Source of the DNA: Helichrysum umbraculigerum
Lineage: Eukaryota; Streptophyta; Magnoliopsida; Asterales; Asteraceae
Reading direction: 5' to 3'
Length of the DNA stretch: 64,000 nucleotides
NCBI GenBank assembly: GCA_949592205.1
Contig: CATIUR010000001.1
Span: 4,070,001 to 4,134,000 of the forward strand
The notes beneath the pieces were generated by a model. The model worked only from the letters and a program-made list of their open reading frames with translations. It was not told the origin of the DNA and did no database searches. Position 1 is the stretch's first letter, and the number at the start of each line of letters is the position of its first letter. Positions 8,609 through 18,972 of the stretch are shown in pieces. The position numbers were made by a program, and so were the translations under genes.

Positions 8609-11281
8609 TTAGAATTTTTTATCTGAAGTGTTATTGTTGACGACTGAAGAGTCAACATCAGACTCTTTTCGTTTCCAAACTTTTGAAGGTTCGGAATTGA
8701 TATCAGAAATAATGTTGGGCTTTTGAATTGTCAAAGGTTTTTGCTCAACATTACTTAGCTTCAGAACAGGCTTGGGAGACTTTGAGTAACGCCTAGGTGA
8801 AGATTTTGAAAAAGAATTTCTATAAACTGATGTCCTAGGCATTTCTCTCCCATAGCGCTGATTTGACAGCTTGGGACAGTCACGGATCAAATGTCCTTGT
8901 TTCTTGCAGTAGAAACAAGAACGAGTCTCAACTAACGGTTGAGGCTGAGGTATTACCACAGGATGTGGAGAAACATTTCTAGAACATGAACATTGAGTAC
9001 ATGTCTTAGAAAATGTTTGCTTAGGTTGAGAGGTCGAAGTTGAAGGTTTATCATACAAAACTTTTTCATTTACTAATTTTCGTTGCAAAATCTTTACAGG
9101 TGACTGTAAAGTTTGTTGTTTTGTGTTTAAAACCTTGGCTTTACCCTTATTTGTTTGAACCTTAATTTCAGGTTCAACTTTTGAAATTTCCTTTTCAGGT
9201 TTAACTTCAACTCTCTTAACTTCAGGATACTCCTGATCCGTAATATCCTCAATCTCAACGATCTCCTCAAAACAAACTGGAGATGCATCCTTTTCCTCAA
9301 CAATCTCCTCAGCACTAACAGGAGATTTATTCAGTGGCTTAACAAACTTAGGAGTGGGATACTCTGGCCTCGTGGTTTTCTCCTTCTCCTGTTTGTTGGA
9401 TTTAGCCACTTTACCCTTTATACCCAACAACTTAGCATAATCAACTGGAATTTCATCAAGGCCTTCCTTAACAGGTAAAGGAGTATAAGTAGTAGGAGGT
9501 GCTATTTCAACAAAACCTATTCCTTTTCCTCCTTTACTTTTCCTATCCTGCTTATGATTGCTAATAATTTCATTAAAGATCATTGTCGCAGAAGTTGACC
9601 CTAAGACTTTATCTTGATAATTACCATACTCACTTTTTAAGTCTGAAAGCTCTTTGTTTAACAGTTCAATTTCAGTAAGATAACTTTTAATTGCATCCTG
9701 TTGACTAAAAACTTTAGCTTTATAAGTTTGAGTATCTAACTTATGAGCTTCAATATGTTTTTCATAGAGTTTTTCATTTTCTTTCAAAAACTTATTTGAC
9801 TCATTAAGTTTTGCAACTTTATCTCGCAACTCTTGGTTATCCTTTTGAAAAGCCTCTAGAGATTCAGTTAGATTAATGCATGAGATACAGTTTAAAGGTT
9901 CAGGTGATTCATTTTGTACCTCAGGTGTAATATGAGCCATGAGACACTGTTGAAACTTTGTAGCCTCTGCATTCCAGTCATGAGTAGTTGGCTCAAAAAC
10001 CACCAAAGCATTGTCCACAACTAACGTCTTGCCCTCTTCTTTCGTTTTTGGAGGATCAGGTTTAGTAAGGCCCGACGGTGGCATCTTGGGTTTCTCGCAT
10101 TCCCTAGCGAAATGACCCAAATTCTGGCAGTTATAACAACGGACCTTGCTTTTATCAAAACCAAATCCTGACTTCCCATTGCCTTCTAAACTCTTGCGTC
10201 CAGTTCGTTGCAAGAATTTTTGAACCCTTCTTGTTATCATAGCAATGTTCCAATTCAAGTCCATCTGTTCTAGATCATCTTCATCCAATTGGCCGTAATC
10301 TTCCTTGATCAGTTCCAAAGTTGTATTTGGTTGAGTAACCAAATCTTTGTAAGAGCTCAGAAAAGCTGTATAAATTGCAGCTTGCTCTTGTATTGCTGGT
10401 GAAACTGAAGCCTGTTGTTGATTTCCTTGAGATGTTCCAGAAAGATAAGCTGTATGATGAACTCCCGAAGAAGCAGAAGATGAATTAGTATCCGTTATAA
10501 ATGCTACTCCACCGTAACTCTTGCCAGAATTGACTAGACCAACTCCACCAGTTGTGGCATTCTGTACAGATCCACCTGACTTACATTCTTTCTTCTTCAA
10601 TTCCATCGCATGAGCTTGTAGAATACCTATCAATTGATCCAAAGTCATCCTCTGTAATTCTGGATTTTCTTTTAAAAATTGGACTTTCACATCCCAAGCA
10701 CTTGGCAACACGTCCAGCAACTTCTTGTTTACCTCAAGTGCAGGAAGATTGTATCCTCCTTCATTTAACTCACTAACCAGATGTGAGTATCGAGTGAATA
10801 GACTGGAAGTCAGCTCATTTGGAATCATGTCAAATAAATCATACTGCTTTTTGATTAATTCTAGCTTAGCCTCCTTGTACTTTTCATTTCCTCCGCATCT
10901 TGTCTCAATTGCCTTCCACAGATCATAAGTTGTGTCATGAGATTTAAAGAGTCTCATAACATCCTTAGGCAAACACATACAGATAGAAGAATGAGCCTTT
11001 CTTTCTGTTTCATACTCCTTTTTCTCTTGAGGTGACATAGCATTATATGTTTTAGCTGGAGGAACACCACGATAATTTCCTTCAGCCACTGGAGCAACAT
11101 ATCGTTCTTTTAAAGGTCCCCACAGTTCAGGACAGTGGAAATCAATATACTGTTCATATCTATCTCTCCAATACACATAATCTAAATCTGGTCCAAAGAA
11201 CGGAGGTTTATTACTGGAGCCAATATCATTGCTCGGTCTGAGCATCTCTCTGATTCCTCTAATATCTTCCTTATCAGACAT
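8609..11281 (-). CDS. gag: RE1 gag (890 aa, C-terminus frameshifted)
   Basis: Capsid-like protein that packages the element RNA. The N-terminal ~240 residues match the UBN2/retrotran-gag type of copia gag. Zinc knuckle 1 is at ~379-394 (CYNCQNLGHFAREC), a likely coiled coil at ~480-570, and a second knuckle at ~785-800 (CFYCKKQGHLIRDC). The length fits Sirevirus gag. The frame ends in a run of six A, and dropping one A opens a frame ending in KSVKAWV, the tail shared with RE2 and RE10 gag (WVP..N). I therefore read the end as a 1-base slippage frameshift. The start codon lies 10 bases after an acceptor-like TTTTTCAG. Confidence 0.9.
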   Translation of the reverse strand: MSDKEDIRGIREMLRPSNDIGSSNKPPFFGPDLDYVYWRDRYEQYIDFHCPELWGPLKERYVAPVAEGNYRGVPPAKTYNAMSPQEKKEYETERKAHSSICMCLPKDVMRLFKSHDTTYDLWKAIETRCGGNEKYKEAKLELIKKQYDLFDMIPNELTSSLFTRYSHLVSELNEGGYNLPALEVNKKLLDVLPSAWDVKVQFLKENPELQRMTLDQLIGILQAHAMELKKKECKSGGSVQNATTGGVGLVNSGKSYGGVAFITDTNSSSASSGVHHTAYLSGTSQGNQQQASVSPAIQEQAAIYTAFLSSYKDLVTQPNTTLELIKEDYGQLDEDDLEQMDLNWNIAMITRRVQKFLQRTGRKSLEGNGKSGFGFDKSKVRCYNCQNLGHFARECEKPKMPPSGLTKPDPPKTKEEGKTLVVDNALVVFEPTTHDWNAEATKFQQCLMAHITPEVQNESPEPLNCISCINLTESLEAFQKDNQELRDKVAKLNESNKFLKENEKLYEKHIEAHKLDTQTYKAKVFSQQDAIKSYLTEIELLNKELSDLKSEYGNYQDKVLGSTSATMIFNEIISNHKQDRKSKGGKGIGFVEIAPPTTYTPLPVKEGLDEIPVDYAKLLGIKGKVAKSNKQEKEKTTRPEYPTPKFVKPLNKSPVSAEEIVEEKDASPVCFEEIVEIEDITDQEYPEVKRVEVKPEKEISKVEPEIKVQTNKGKAKVLNTKQQTLQSPVKILQRKLVNEKVLYDKPSTSTSQPKQTFSKTCTQCSCSRNVSPHPVVIPQPQPLVETRSCFYCKKQGHLIRDCPKLSNQRYGREMPRTSVYRNSFSKSSPRRYSKSPKPVLKLSNVEQKPLTIQKPNIISDINSEPSKVWKRKESDVDSSVVNNNTSDKKF

Positions 11282-11291
11282 TGAAGCGTAC

Positions 11292-11990
11292 CTGAAAAAT
11301 CAACTTAAAAAAAACTTGGAAGCTGATTAGTAACAAAGGCGTCACTTGGTAAGTGACGCACCTTAGTGTCGCAAAGACTAGCGGCACTTGATAAGTGACG
11401 CTATCGAGTGACGGGTAAACAAACAGAACGACACTAGAGATTAATGTCTTATAAACGCGTAAGTGACGTACTCAAGTGACGGACTTGAGTGTCGCTTAGC
11501 AATAACAGGCGTCACTAAGGTAAGTGACGCTTTCAGTGACTCACAGTAATAATGCGTCACTAGCAGTAAGTGACGGATGACACACAAGTGTCGTATCAAA
11601 TGACGCAGAAGAGTGTCGGATTGAACAGTAGGAGTCACTTATGTAAGTGACGTATAATACTCAAGTGACGTTACTAAGTGACGCACTTGAGTGTCGTAAA
11701 AACCCTAATTGTTCCTTACAGAAGTGTCGCTCGAAGTGCCGCACAAAGTGTCGAAGTGACGCTCTGAGTGACGCAGAAACGGCTGTGAACACCCAAAAAA
11801 CCCTAAAAATCGAATTTTCGTAAACCTAACGAAAATTCTTGAGTCCCAATCGTACGAAACCTGTAAATCTTTACTCAAAACACAGTAATAGCACCAAATC
11901 GATCCTAATCTTGCTAGAATGACTTTGATCTTCACAAAATCGAACCGAAAACACTTCAATACACGTACACACGTCGATCAAATCAACTCC
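11292..11990 (-). other. RE1 5' leader with motif array; probable leader intron
   Basis: Non-coding, between the primer binding site and gag. About 11339-11776 carries some 20 units of GCGTCACTT/AAGTGACGC and the variant AGTGTCGC; several are near-perfect hairpins, such as GCGTCACTTggtAAGTGACGC at 11340. On the minus strand it ends in TTGATTTTTCAG (AG at 11293-11292), a strong acceptor just before the gag ATG. A possible weak donor is ACAG|GTTTCG near 11859. Confidence 0.6.
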
Positions 11991-12005
11991 GAGGCTTTGA
12001 TACCA
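11991..12005 (-). promoter_or_regulatory. RE1 primer binding site (initiator tRNA-Met type)
   Basis: On the minus strand TGGTATCAAAGCCTC starts 2 bases inside the LTR end. It resembles the TGGTATCAGAGC sites primed by plant tRNA-Met. Confidence 0.85.
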
Positions 12006-12007
12006 GT

Positions 12008-12454
12008 TGAGAGTGCCCCCTGGATGTGGATCTGAGTGTTGATCGAAAGTAATAGATTGGCGGAATCAATCAATTACACAAACAAGTAATAAACTCAAAC
12101 CGAAACAATGATTAATCAAAGTAAACGAGTATATTAGCTTGTAAAACGTATTGAAACTGTTTACAGAAGTGCCTAGTCGACAAATGGTGCTAGGGTTTCG
12201 TCAACCCTAGCCAAAAACCCGTAGGTTTCAATTTATACTAACAAAATCGGCAGACATGCGTCACTTGGGAAGTGTCGCATGTCGCCGCCCTCATGCGTCA
12301 CTTACCTAAGTGTCGCTATGCGTCACTAAGACAAGTGTCGCCTAAAGCTAAACTTAAGTGTCGCTAATACAGAAAATGACTTTTCTAATAAAACTAACTA
12401 ACGACACTTACAACTCAATAGACCAACTGATAGACACACAAACATGTATCAACA
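12008..12454 (-). repeat. RE1 5' LTR (447 bp)
   Basis: On the minus strand it runs from TGTTGATACATG (12454) to CTCTCA (12008), next to the primer binding site. TATAAAT lies at 12237-12231. Upstream of the TATA box (about 12256-12372) are GCGTCACT/AGTGTCGC units. Confidence 0.92.
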
Positions 12455-15040
12455 AATGGTATACCAGTAACGCTTGATGGTGATGGAGTAAAGCAACCAA
12501 GAGCACCACCAACATCTGAAGCAGAGAGGAAAATCAGATCTACTGAGTACAAAGCACTTAGTACTCTTTTGCTATCCATTCCGAATGAGCATCAGAGCAG
12601 ATTTGATAATTGTGAAGATCCCAAGTTATTAATGGAGGCAATTGAGAAGAGGTTTGGTGGTAATGATAACACCAAAAAGAATAAAAGATCTCTGTTAAAA
12701 CAACAATTTGAAAATTTTAGCCATGTGAAATCTGAAACTCTAACTCAAACCTTTGATAGGTTTACTAAATTAGTTGGAGAATTGGAAAATCACAAGGTTA
12801 AGATTGACAAAGAAGATCTTAACAGAAAGTTCTTGAGATCATTAGGTGATGAATGGACAATTTATACTGTTGGATTGAGGCAGAGTTCAGACATTGAAGT
12901 TAAGGAACTAGAAGATATATACAATGATCTGAGGAACTTTGAGTCTGAGGTTGAGAGTAAGAAGCAAGCTACTGGATACAGTCATAATGCTGCTTTTATG
13001 TCTATGGCTGGAACAAAAGCAGAATCAAGTCAAATGGGTTCTACACATGTTTCAGGGGGAGCAGGATCATCATCAAATAGTTCTAATGATCAAATATTAG
13101 AATCTTTCTTTGCAAGTAATGTGAATTCTTCACTAACTAATGAAGATCTGGAACAATTCGATGGTGATGATCTGGAGGAGATGGACATCAAGTGGCAAAT
13201 TGCATTGATTACTCAAAGAGCAAAAAGGTTCATGCAGAGGACTGGTAGAAATAATTTTGCATACAAGAGGAATGATGCAAATTGGTTTGATAAGAGCAAG
13301 ATTGAGTGTTTCAACTGTCACAAGATGGGACACTTTGCCAGAGAATGCAGAAACCCTAGGCAAGAGCAGAATGGTAATGGTCAGAGATCTGGAAGCAATG
13401 GGACACAGACAAGAAACATTCCAATTCAGGGAGCTTCAGCAAATGCTTTGGTGTCTATGGATGGCTGTGGATGGGATTGGAGTGATCAAGAAGAGCATGT
13501 TGTGAAGAATCAATGTCTCATGGCCATTGCAGAATCTGACAAAAAGTCAGAAGTTCCTACTGAGGTACAAAATAAATTATGTTCTGCTGTTTGTAAACAA
13601 ACTGTTAAACACTACAGAGATCATAATATAAAAGTGTGTGAGGAACTAAAACAATGGGAAATCAAAAGTAAACACACCATAGCTGTCATTGAAAATCTGG
13701 AAAATCAAATTAAGGCATATGAAGTCAATGCAACACAGTTTAAGTATGACATTGAATATGCTAGGTGGGAGAGAGACTCTTTTAAAGATAAAGTTGATTT
13801 GTTATCTAAGAAACTTACTGAGGTCACATGTGAAAGAGATAGTATAAGGCTTGATGTAAGTAAATTAGAACATGCTTCAAAGAGTGTAAATAAACTTATT
13901 AATTCACAGATTCATGATAAACTTAAGACTGGATTAGGATACAACAATGTACCTCCACCTTATAATCACACCTACTTTCCTCCCAAAAGTGAAATTGATA
14001 TCAATTCACTTAAAAGAGAAATGGTAGATGAGGTTAAAAAGGCTGATCCAATTAAAAGTTTATCTGATGATGATCTGTTTATAGAAGGTGAAGTAAGTGA
14101 CTGGACTGAAGAAGATGATCAGAGTGATAGAACATCTGATAGTGAGAAGAGTGTGAAATCTGAATCATATAAGTCTGAGTCAACATGTGAGGATGTGAAA
14201 AGAGTAATTACTGATCTAGTTGTTAATCTTAAAACTGATAAACTAGAAGAGGGTAAGAAAATGTTCAAGGAGAAGGTTAAACTGGACTTAGAGAAGGTGA
14301 GTTTGAATACTAACAAATCTAAACATGGGTTAGGATATGTTAGTAATACAGTTAACTCAGTTACTAAACCTGTTGTTGAATCTGTTGTGAATAACTGTGT
14401 GAATTGTAAATGTAAAGCAAGTGCTTCTTCTTCACAGAGTTTTCAAAATCAAAAACCCAGAGGTAATCAAAGAAATTGGAATCAAATGATTTCACAAAAA
14501 CTGGGTAATAATGTTACTGTGATTAAAGAAAAGTCTTGCTTTATATGTGGAAAAATGGGTCATCTTAAATATGACTGCTATCATAATCCTGAGAATGTTC
14601 AAAGGATTAGAAAACAGTCATGGACAAAAGCAAATATGATTAACAAACAAAATTTTCAATCAAAAGTTGATCATACTGCCAGAGTTCAGAAGATAAACTC
14701 AAAGGCTACGATATTAAACACTGTTACAGGTAAATCTACTGCAGCAGTAATAACAAGATTAGCCAAAAGCTCAAAGACTAAAACAGTGGTAACTGATTTC
14801 AAAAACAGTGTTAACAAAATTAACACTGTATCTTCAATTGGTAAAACAGTTAAAACTGTTAAGCCAAAGAACACTGTTAAGTCTAAAATTAGTTGGATTT
14901 GGACACCTATTAAGTCTGATAAATTAACAGATCCAAATACCAACAGTGCTTCACAATCAATAATCTTTAAGAAAGTTGATTATGTGAATGCACATGGGAA
15001 ACCCAAAGCCAAATTGGTTTGGGTTCCCAAGAGAAATTAA
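12455..15040 (+). CDS. gag: RE2 gag, N-terminus truncated by RE1 insertion
   Basis: The frame is open from the RE1 junction, upstream of the first Met at 12569, so the break is the insertion point. It has a gag core (FGGN...LKQQFENF), zinc knuckle CFNCHKMGHFAREC (about 13309-13350), a K/E-rich coiled-coil middle, an acidic patch (about 14080-14180), a second knuckle CFICGKMGHLKYDC (about 14540-14580) and a K/T-rich tail ending in LVWVPKRN. The stop TAA is followed in the same frame by TGA 12 bases on, before pol opens. Cannot be functional here because its 5' end is separated by 12 kb of RE1. Confidence 0.9.
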   Translation, partial: NGIPVTLDGDGVKQPRAPPTSEAERKIRSTEYKALSTLLLSIPNEHQSRFDNCEDPKLLMEAIEKRFGGNDNTKKNKRSLLKQQFENFSHVKSETLTQTFDRFTKLVGELENHKVKIDKEDLNRKFLRSLGDEWTIYTVGLRQSSDIEVKELEDIYNDLRNFESEVESKKQATGYSHNAAFMSMAGTKAESSQMGSTHVSGGAGSSSNSSNDQILESFFASNVNSSLTNEDLEQFDGDDLEEMDIKWQIALITQRAKRFMQRTGRNNFAYKRNDANWFDKSKIECFNCHKMGHFARECRNPRQEQNGNGQRSGSNGTQTRNIPIQGASANALVSMDGCGWDWSDQEEHVVKNQCLMAIAESDKKSEVPTEVQNKLCSAVCKQTVKHYRDHNIKVCEELKQWEIKSKHTIAVIENLENQIKAYEVNATQFKYDIEYARWERDSFKDKVDLLSKKLTEVTCERDSIRLDVSKLEHASKSVNKLINSQIHDKLKTGLGYNNVPPPYNHTYFPPKSEIDINSLKREMVDEVKKADPIKSLSDDDLFIEGEVSDWTEEDDQSDRTSDSEKSVKSESYKSESTCEDVKRVITDLVVNLKTDKLEEGKKMFKEKVKLDLEKVSLNTNKSKHGLGYVSNTVNSVTKPVVESVVNNCVNCKCKASASSSQSFQNQKPRGNQRNWNQMISQKLGNNVTVIKEKSCFICGKMGHLKYDCYHNPENVQRIRKQSWTKANMINKQNFQSKVDHTARVQKINSKATILNTVTGKSTAAVITRLAKSSKTKTVVTDFKNSVNKINTVSSIGKTVKTVKPKNTVKSKISWIWTPIKSDKLTDPNTNSASQSIIFKKVDYVNAHGKPKAKLVWVPKRN

Positions 15041-15058
15041 TTCTCTTTTTGACTATTT

Positions 15059-18000
15059 GTGCAGGGCAAGCCTAAGAGCTTATGGCATATTGATAGTGGA
15101 TGCTCACGGCACATGACTGGAGACAAAGAAAAGCTGCAGGACTTTAAATCTTTTGATGGAGGATATGTAGCTTTTGGAAGCAATCCAAAAGGAGGAAGGA
15201 TCACAGGGAAAGGAACAGTTCAGAGTGAAAAGCTAAGTTTTGATAATGTTTATTTTGTGGAGCAACTGAGGTATAATTTACTAAGTGTGAGTCAAATCAC
15301 AGATAAAAAGAACCCAGTTCTTTTTACTGACACTGAATGCCTTATCTTGTCCAAAGAATTCAAAATACCAGAAAACATGATTTTGATGAGAATTCCAAGA
15401 CAAGATAATGTATATAAGTGTGACTTAGTGAATATGACACCTCAACCTGATTTAAACTGTCTTATTTCTAAAGCAAGTGTGAATGAATCTGAACTGTGGC
15501 ATAGGAGGATGTGTCACATGAATTTCAAAACCATTAATAAACTTGTCAAAAACAAGCTTGTTAGAGGTTTGCCTGAAAAGGTCTATTCATGTGATGACCA
15601 TTGTGTTTCTTGTCAAAAGGGAAAGCAACACAAATCCTCATTTAAGTCCAAATCTGTGAACACAAATATCACACCTTTACACTTATTGCATATGGACTTA
15701 TTTGGACCAACCAGTATAAGTAGTATGGGGAAAAAGTCTTACTGTCTTGTGATTATTGATGATTATTCTAGATTTACATGGGTTTTCTTTCTTAGGACAA
15801 AAGATGAGACAGGTGAAATACTTAGATCATTTATAACTAAGATGGAGAATCAATTGGATAAAAGAGTAAAGATCATCAGAAGTGATAATGGAACAGAATT
15901 TAAAAATCATGAGATGGATAAATTCTGTGAAGTTAAAGGTATTAAGAGAGAATTTAGTGCACCTAGAACTCCTCAACAAAATGGAGTAGCTGAAAGGAGG
16001 AATAGGACACTGATTGAGGCTGCTAGAACCATGCTATCTGATGCAAAGCTACCTATGTCTTTTTGGGCAGAGGCAGTTAGCACAGCTTGTTATGTTCAGA
16101 ATAGAGTATTAGTTGTTAAGCCTCATAACAAGACACCATATGAACTGTTGTTTAAGAGAAAGCCTTTGGTTAGTTTCTTAAAATCTTTTGGGTGTCCTTG
16201 TACAATCTTAAATACCAAAGATCACTTAGGTAAGTTTCAGAGTAAGGCTGATGAGGGGATATTTGTTGGTTATTCTATTCAAAGTAAATCTTATAGGGTA
16301 TTCAATCAAAGGACCAGAATCATAGAAGAAACAGTGCACATTACTTTTAATGAAAACACTGTTAATCCTGAGGGAAAAGGTCCTGAATCACTGTTTGATA
16401 TTGATGCACTTAATACTGCTTTTAGATATACAAATGTGGATACTAGTGCAGGTACAAGTGCAGGTACAAATGCAGGAACAGGTGATGATGAAGGTAGAGA
16501 AACATCAGGAAAATCAATTGGAAAGAAGAATGATTCATTGGAATATATATTATTTCCAATCTGGTCTCCTGATCCTCCAGAAGTGTTTGATACTGATCAA
16601 CCAATGACATCACAGGATGTGGAAACAGGAAAATCAGATGAAACATCATTTTCTCATGTTGATGATTCTGATAGACCTATTATTGAAGACAGTACAGAAG
16701 ACAGTGATATGAGTCCAGTACAGAAGTCTACAAAGGCAGGTGTGAATGTTGATCAGACACCTACAAAGCATCTTGACACAGAGCAGGAACAATTGAATTA
16801 TCTACATTTGATGAGTTCTACTCCTGTGTCAAAGAGAATTGCAAGAGAAGTTTCAAGTAGTGAGTCTGGACAAGAAGGGAATTTTACCAACTTGGAGGAG
16901 AGGATTCAAGAAACAGCAGCATCTAAATACATTACTCATAAAGATCATCCACTTGAGAATGTAATTGGAGATATTGAATCAGCTGTTAAAACAAGAAATC
17001 AAAGTCAGGTGTTTGAAGCTTCAGCAAATGAGGAAGAAGTAAATCTTGATACAGAAGCTGTAAATACTTCTTTGTTTGCCTGTTTTCTGTCTCAAACAGA
17101 ACCAAAGAAGGTTACTGAAGCTTTGAGAGATCCTAGTTGGATTGAAGCTATGCAAGAGGAGTTGCTTCAGTTTAAGATTCAAGAAGTTTGGACATTGGTT
17201 GATTTGCCTAAAGAGAAGAGGGCAATTGGTACTAAATGGATTTTCAAGAACAAGAAGGATGAAAGAGGTATAGTGATCAAAAACAAGGCTAGATTGGTTG
17301 CACAGGGGTATTCACAAGAAGAGGGGATTGATTATGATGAGGTTTTTGCACCTGTTGCAAGGATAGAGGCAATTAGATTGTTTTTGGCTTATGCTTCTTT
17401 CAAGGGTTTCATTGTGTATCAGATGGATGTTAAGAGTGCTTTTCTGTATGGCACTATACAGGAAGAGGTATATGTATGTCAACCACCAGGGTTTGAAGAT
17501 TCTAAATTTCCTGATAAAGTTTTCAAACTGGATAAAGCTCTTTATGGTTTACATCAAGCACCTAGAGCCTGGTATGATACTTTTTCAGATTATTTGTTGC
17601 AGAATGGATTCAAAAGGGGTGCAATAGATAAAACTTTGTTTACTAAAAGAATTAAGAATGATATACTACTGGTTCAAGTTTATGTAGATGATATCATTTT
17701 TGGTTCAACAAAGGATAGTCTTTGCAAGGAGTTTGAATCATTGATGCATGAAAAGTTCAAGATGAGCTCCATGGGGGAATTAACATTTTTCTTGGGGCTA
17801 CAAGTAAAGCAACAGAAAGAAGGAATCTTTATTCATCAAAGTAAGTATGTGAATGATATACTGGATCGGTTTGGGTACAAAGATGCTAAAGTTGCAAGCA
17901 CACCAGTTGAAACAAACAAGAAATTACATGCAGATCTTGAGGGGGAGAGTGTGGATGAACATCTTTACAGATCTATGATTGGGTCACTTATGTATCTCAC

Positions 18001-18625
18001 TTCATCAAGGCCTGACATCATGTTTGCAGTGTGTTTATGTGCAAGATTTCAAGCTAATCCAAAGCTATCACATCTTCTAGCAGTCAAAAGAATTTTTAGA
18101 TATTTGAAGGGTCAATCAAAATTGGGTCTTTGGTATCCAAAGTTTAATTCTTTTGATCTGATAGCTTACACAGATAGTGATTATGGAGGAGCTAACTTGG
18201 ACAGGAAATCTACATCAGGAGGTTGTCAATTTTTGGGAGAAAGATTGGTTTCATGGCAATGCAAGAAACAAACCACTGTATCCACATCTACAGCAGAGGC
18301 AGAATATGTAGCAGCTGCAAGTTGCTGTGCTCAAGTGCTATGGATTCAGAATCAGATGCTAGATTATGGTTTTACCTTTCTTAATACTCCTATTTTTATT
18401 GATAATAGCTCTGCAATCAGTATTATTAATAACCCAGTTAAACATTCTAAAACAAAGCATATTGAAATCAGATATCATTTCATTAGAGATTGTAATGAGA
18501 AAAGACTTATTCAAATTTTGAAAGTTCATACTGATAATCAGTTTGCTGATCTGTTTACAAAAGCTTTTGATGTAGGCAGATTCACATTCTTGGTTACTAG
18601 TATTGGAATGATCAATTTGTCATAA
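15059..18625 (+). CDS. pol: RE2 pol polyprotein (1188 aa)
   Basis: Complete copia pol in the same frame as gag but after two stops. Protease DSGCSRHMTG at residue ~13-22; HHCC finger (LWHRRMCH ... CVSCQKGK); integrase D (HMDLFGP), D (RSDNGTEF) and E (QQNGVAERRN); an acidic linker with a short AGT repeat (about 16440-16480); RT with YVDDIIFGS near residue 880; RNase H with YTDSDYGG, TAEAEYVAA and FIDNSSAI. No catalytic residue appears lost. The exact start is unclear: the GTG used here overlaps TTTGTGCAG, an acceptor-like sequence, and gag-pol fusion by splicing or stop suppression are both possible. Confidence 0.94.
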   Translation: MQGKPKSLWHIDSGCSRHMTGDKEKLQDFKSFDGGYVAFGSNPKGGRITGKGTVQSEKLSFDNVYFVEQLRYNLLSVSQITDKKNPVLFTDTECLILSKEFKIPENMILMRIPRQDNVYKCDLVNMTPQPDLNCLISKASVNESELWHRRMCHMNFKTINKLVKNKLVRGLPEKVYSCDDHCVSCQKGKQHKSSFKSKSVNTNITPLHLLHMDLFGPTSISSMGKKSYCLVIIDDYSRFTWVFFLRTKDETGEILRSFITKMENQLDKRVKIIRSDNGTEFKNHEMDKFCEVKGIKREFSAPRTPQQNGVAERRNRTLIEAARTMLSDAKLPMSFWAEAVSTACYVQNRVLVVKPHNKTPYELLFKRKPLVSFLKSFGCPCTILNTKDHLGKFQSKADEGIFVGYSIQSKSYRVFNQRTRIIEETVHITFNENTVNPEGKGPESLFDIDALNTAFRYTNVDTSAGTSAGTNAGTGDDEGRETSGKSIGKKNDSLEYILFPIWSPDPPEVFDTDQPMTSQDVETGKSDETSFSHVDDSDRPIIEDSTEDSDMSPVQKSTKAGVNVDQTPTKHLDTEQEQLNYLHLMSSTPVSKRIAREVSSSESGQEGNFTNLEERIQETAASKYITHKDHPLENVIGDIESAVKTRNQSQVFEASANEEEVNLDTEAVNTSLFACFLSQTEPKKVTEALRDPSWIEAMQEELLQFKIQEVWTLVDLPKEKRAIGTKWIFKNKKDERGIVIKNKARLVAQGYSQEEGIDYDEVFAPVARIEAIRLFLAYASFKGFIVYQMDVKSAFLYGTIQEEVYVCQPPGFEDSKFPDKVFKLDKALYGLHQAPRAWYDTFSDYLLQNGFKRGAIDKTLFTKRIKNDILLVQVYVDDIIFGSTKDSLCKEFESLMHEKFKMSSMGELTFFLGLQVKQQKEGIFIHQSKYVNDILDRFGYKDAKVASTPVETNKKLHADLEGESVDEHLYRSMIGSLMYLTSSRPDIMFAVCLCARFQANPKLSHLLAVKRIFRYLKGQSKLGLWYPKFNSFDLIAYTDSDYGGANLDRKSTSGGCQFLGERLVSWQCKKQTTVSTSTAEAEYVAAASCCAQVLWIQNQMLDYGFTFLNTPIFIDNSSAISIINNPVKHSKTKHIEIRYHFIRDCNEKRLIQILKVHTDNQFADLFTKAFDVGRFTFLVTSIGMINLS

Positions 18626-18917
18626 GTTATTTCTCTTGTTACTGCTTTCTGTGAATAATATTCACTGTGATTTCAATTTGGGTTAATACTGATTTGTTAA
18701 TTAAACACTGATTGTGTGTAATGTGTATCGTTATCACTGTTTCTTATTTTTATTATAAACAGTGGTAATAATCATTTCACCACTGTTGGTGTATAGTTAA
18801 CACTGTATACTTGTATTATTGTTTGAAATTACCACTGCAGGTTATATTGCTATGTCTTGGAGTCTAACTTATGCAGGTGTTTTTTTGACGTTTTTACTGC
18901 TTATGGAGTTTGCTTTC

Positions 18918-18972
<55 letters not shown>

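Larger units (their letters stand above)
1..12454 (-). mobile_element. RE1: Sirevirus-like Ty1/copia retrotransposon with ORF3
   Basis: On the minus strand the order is 5' LTR (12454-12008), primer binding site, leader, gag, pol, long spacer, ORF3, purine tract, 3' LTR (from 151 leftward, cut by the window start). The pol order protease-integrase-RT-RNase H is that of Ty1/copia; the large gag and an ORF between pol and the 3' LTR are typical of Sireviruses. The 151 bp of 3' LTR that are visible look identical to the matching part of the 5' LTR (12304-12454), so the insertion is young. RE1 splits the gag of RE2 at 12455. The left target duplication lies outside the window, so it cannot be checked. 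Confidence 0.93.

Noticed and set aside
18921..18970. A50 as the tail of a LINE or processed pseudogene
   Set aside because: It lies inside RE2 between pol and ORF3 with no target duplication, and equivalents exist at the same place in RE1 and RE7.
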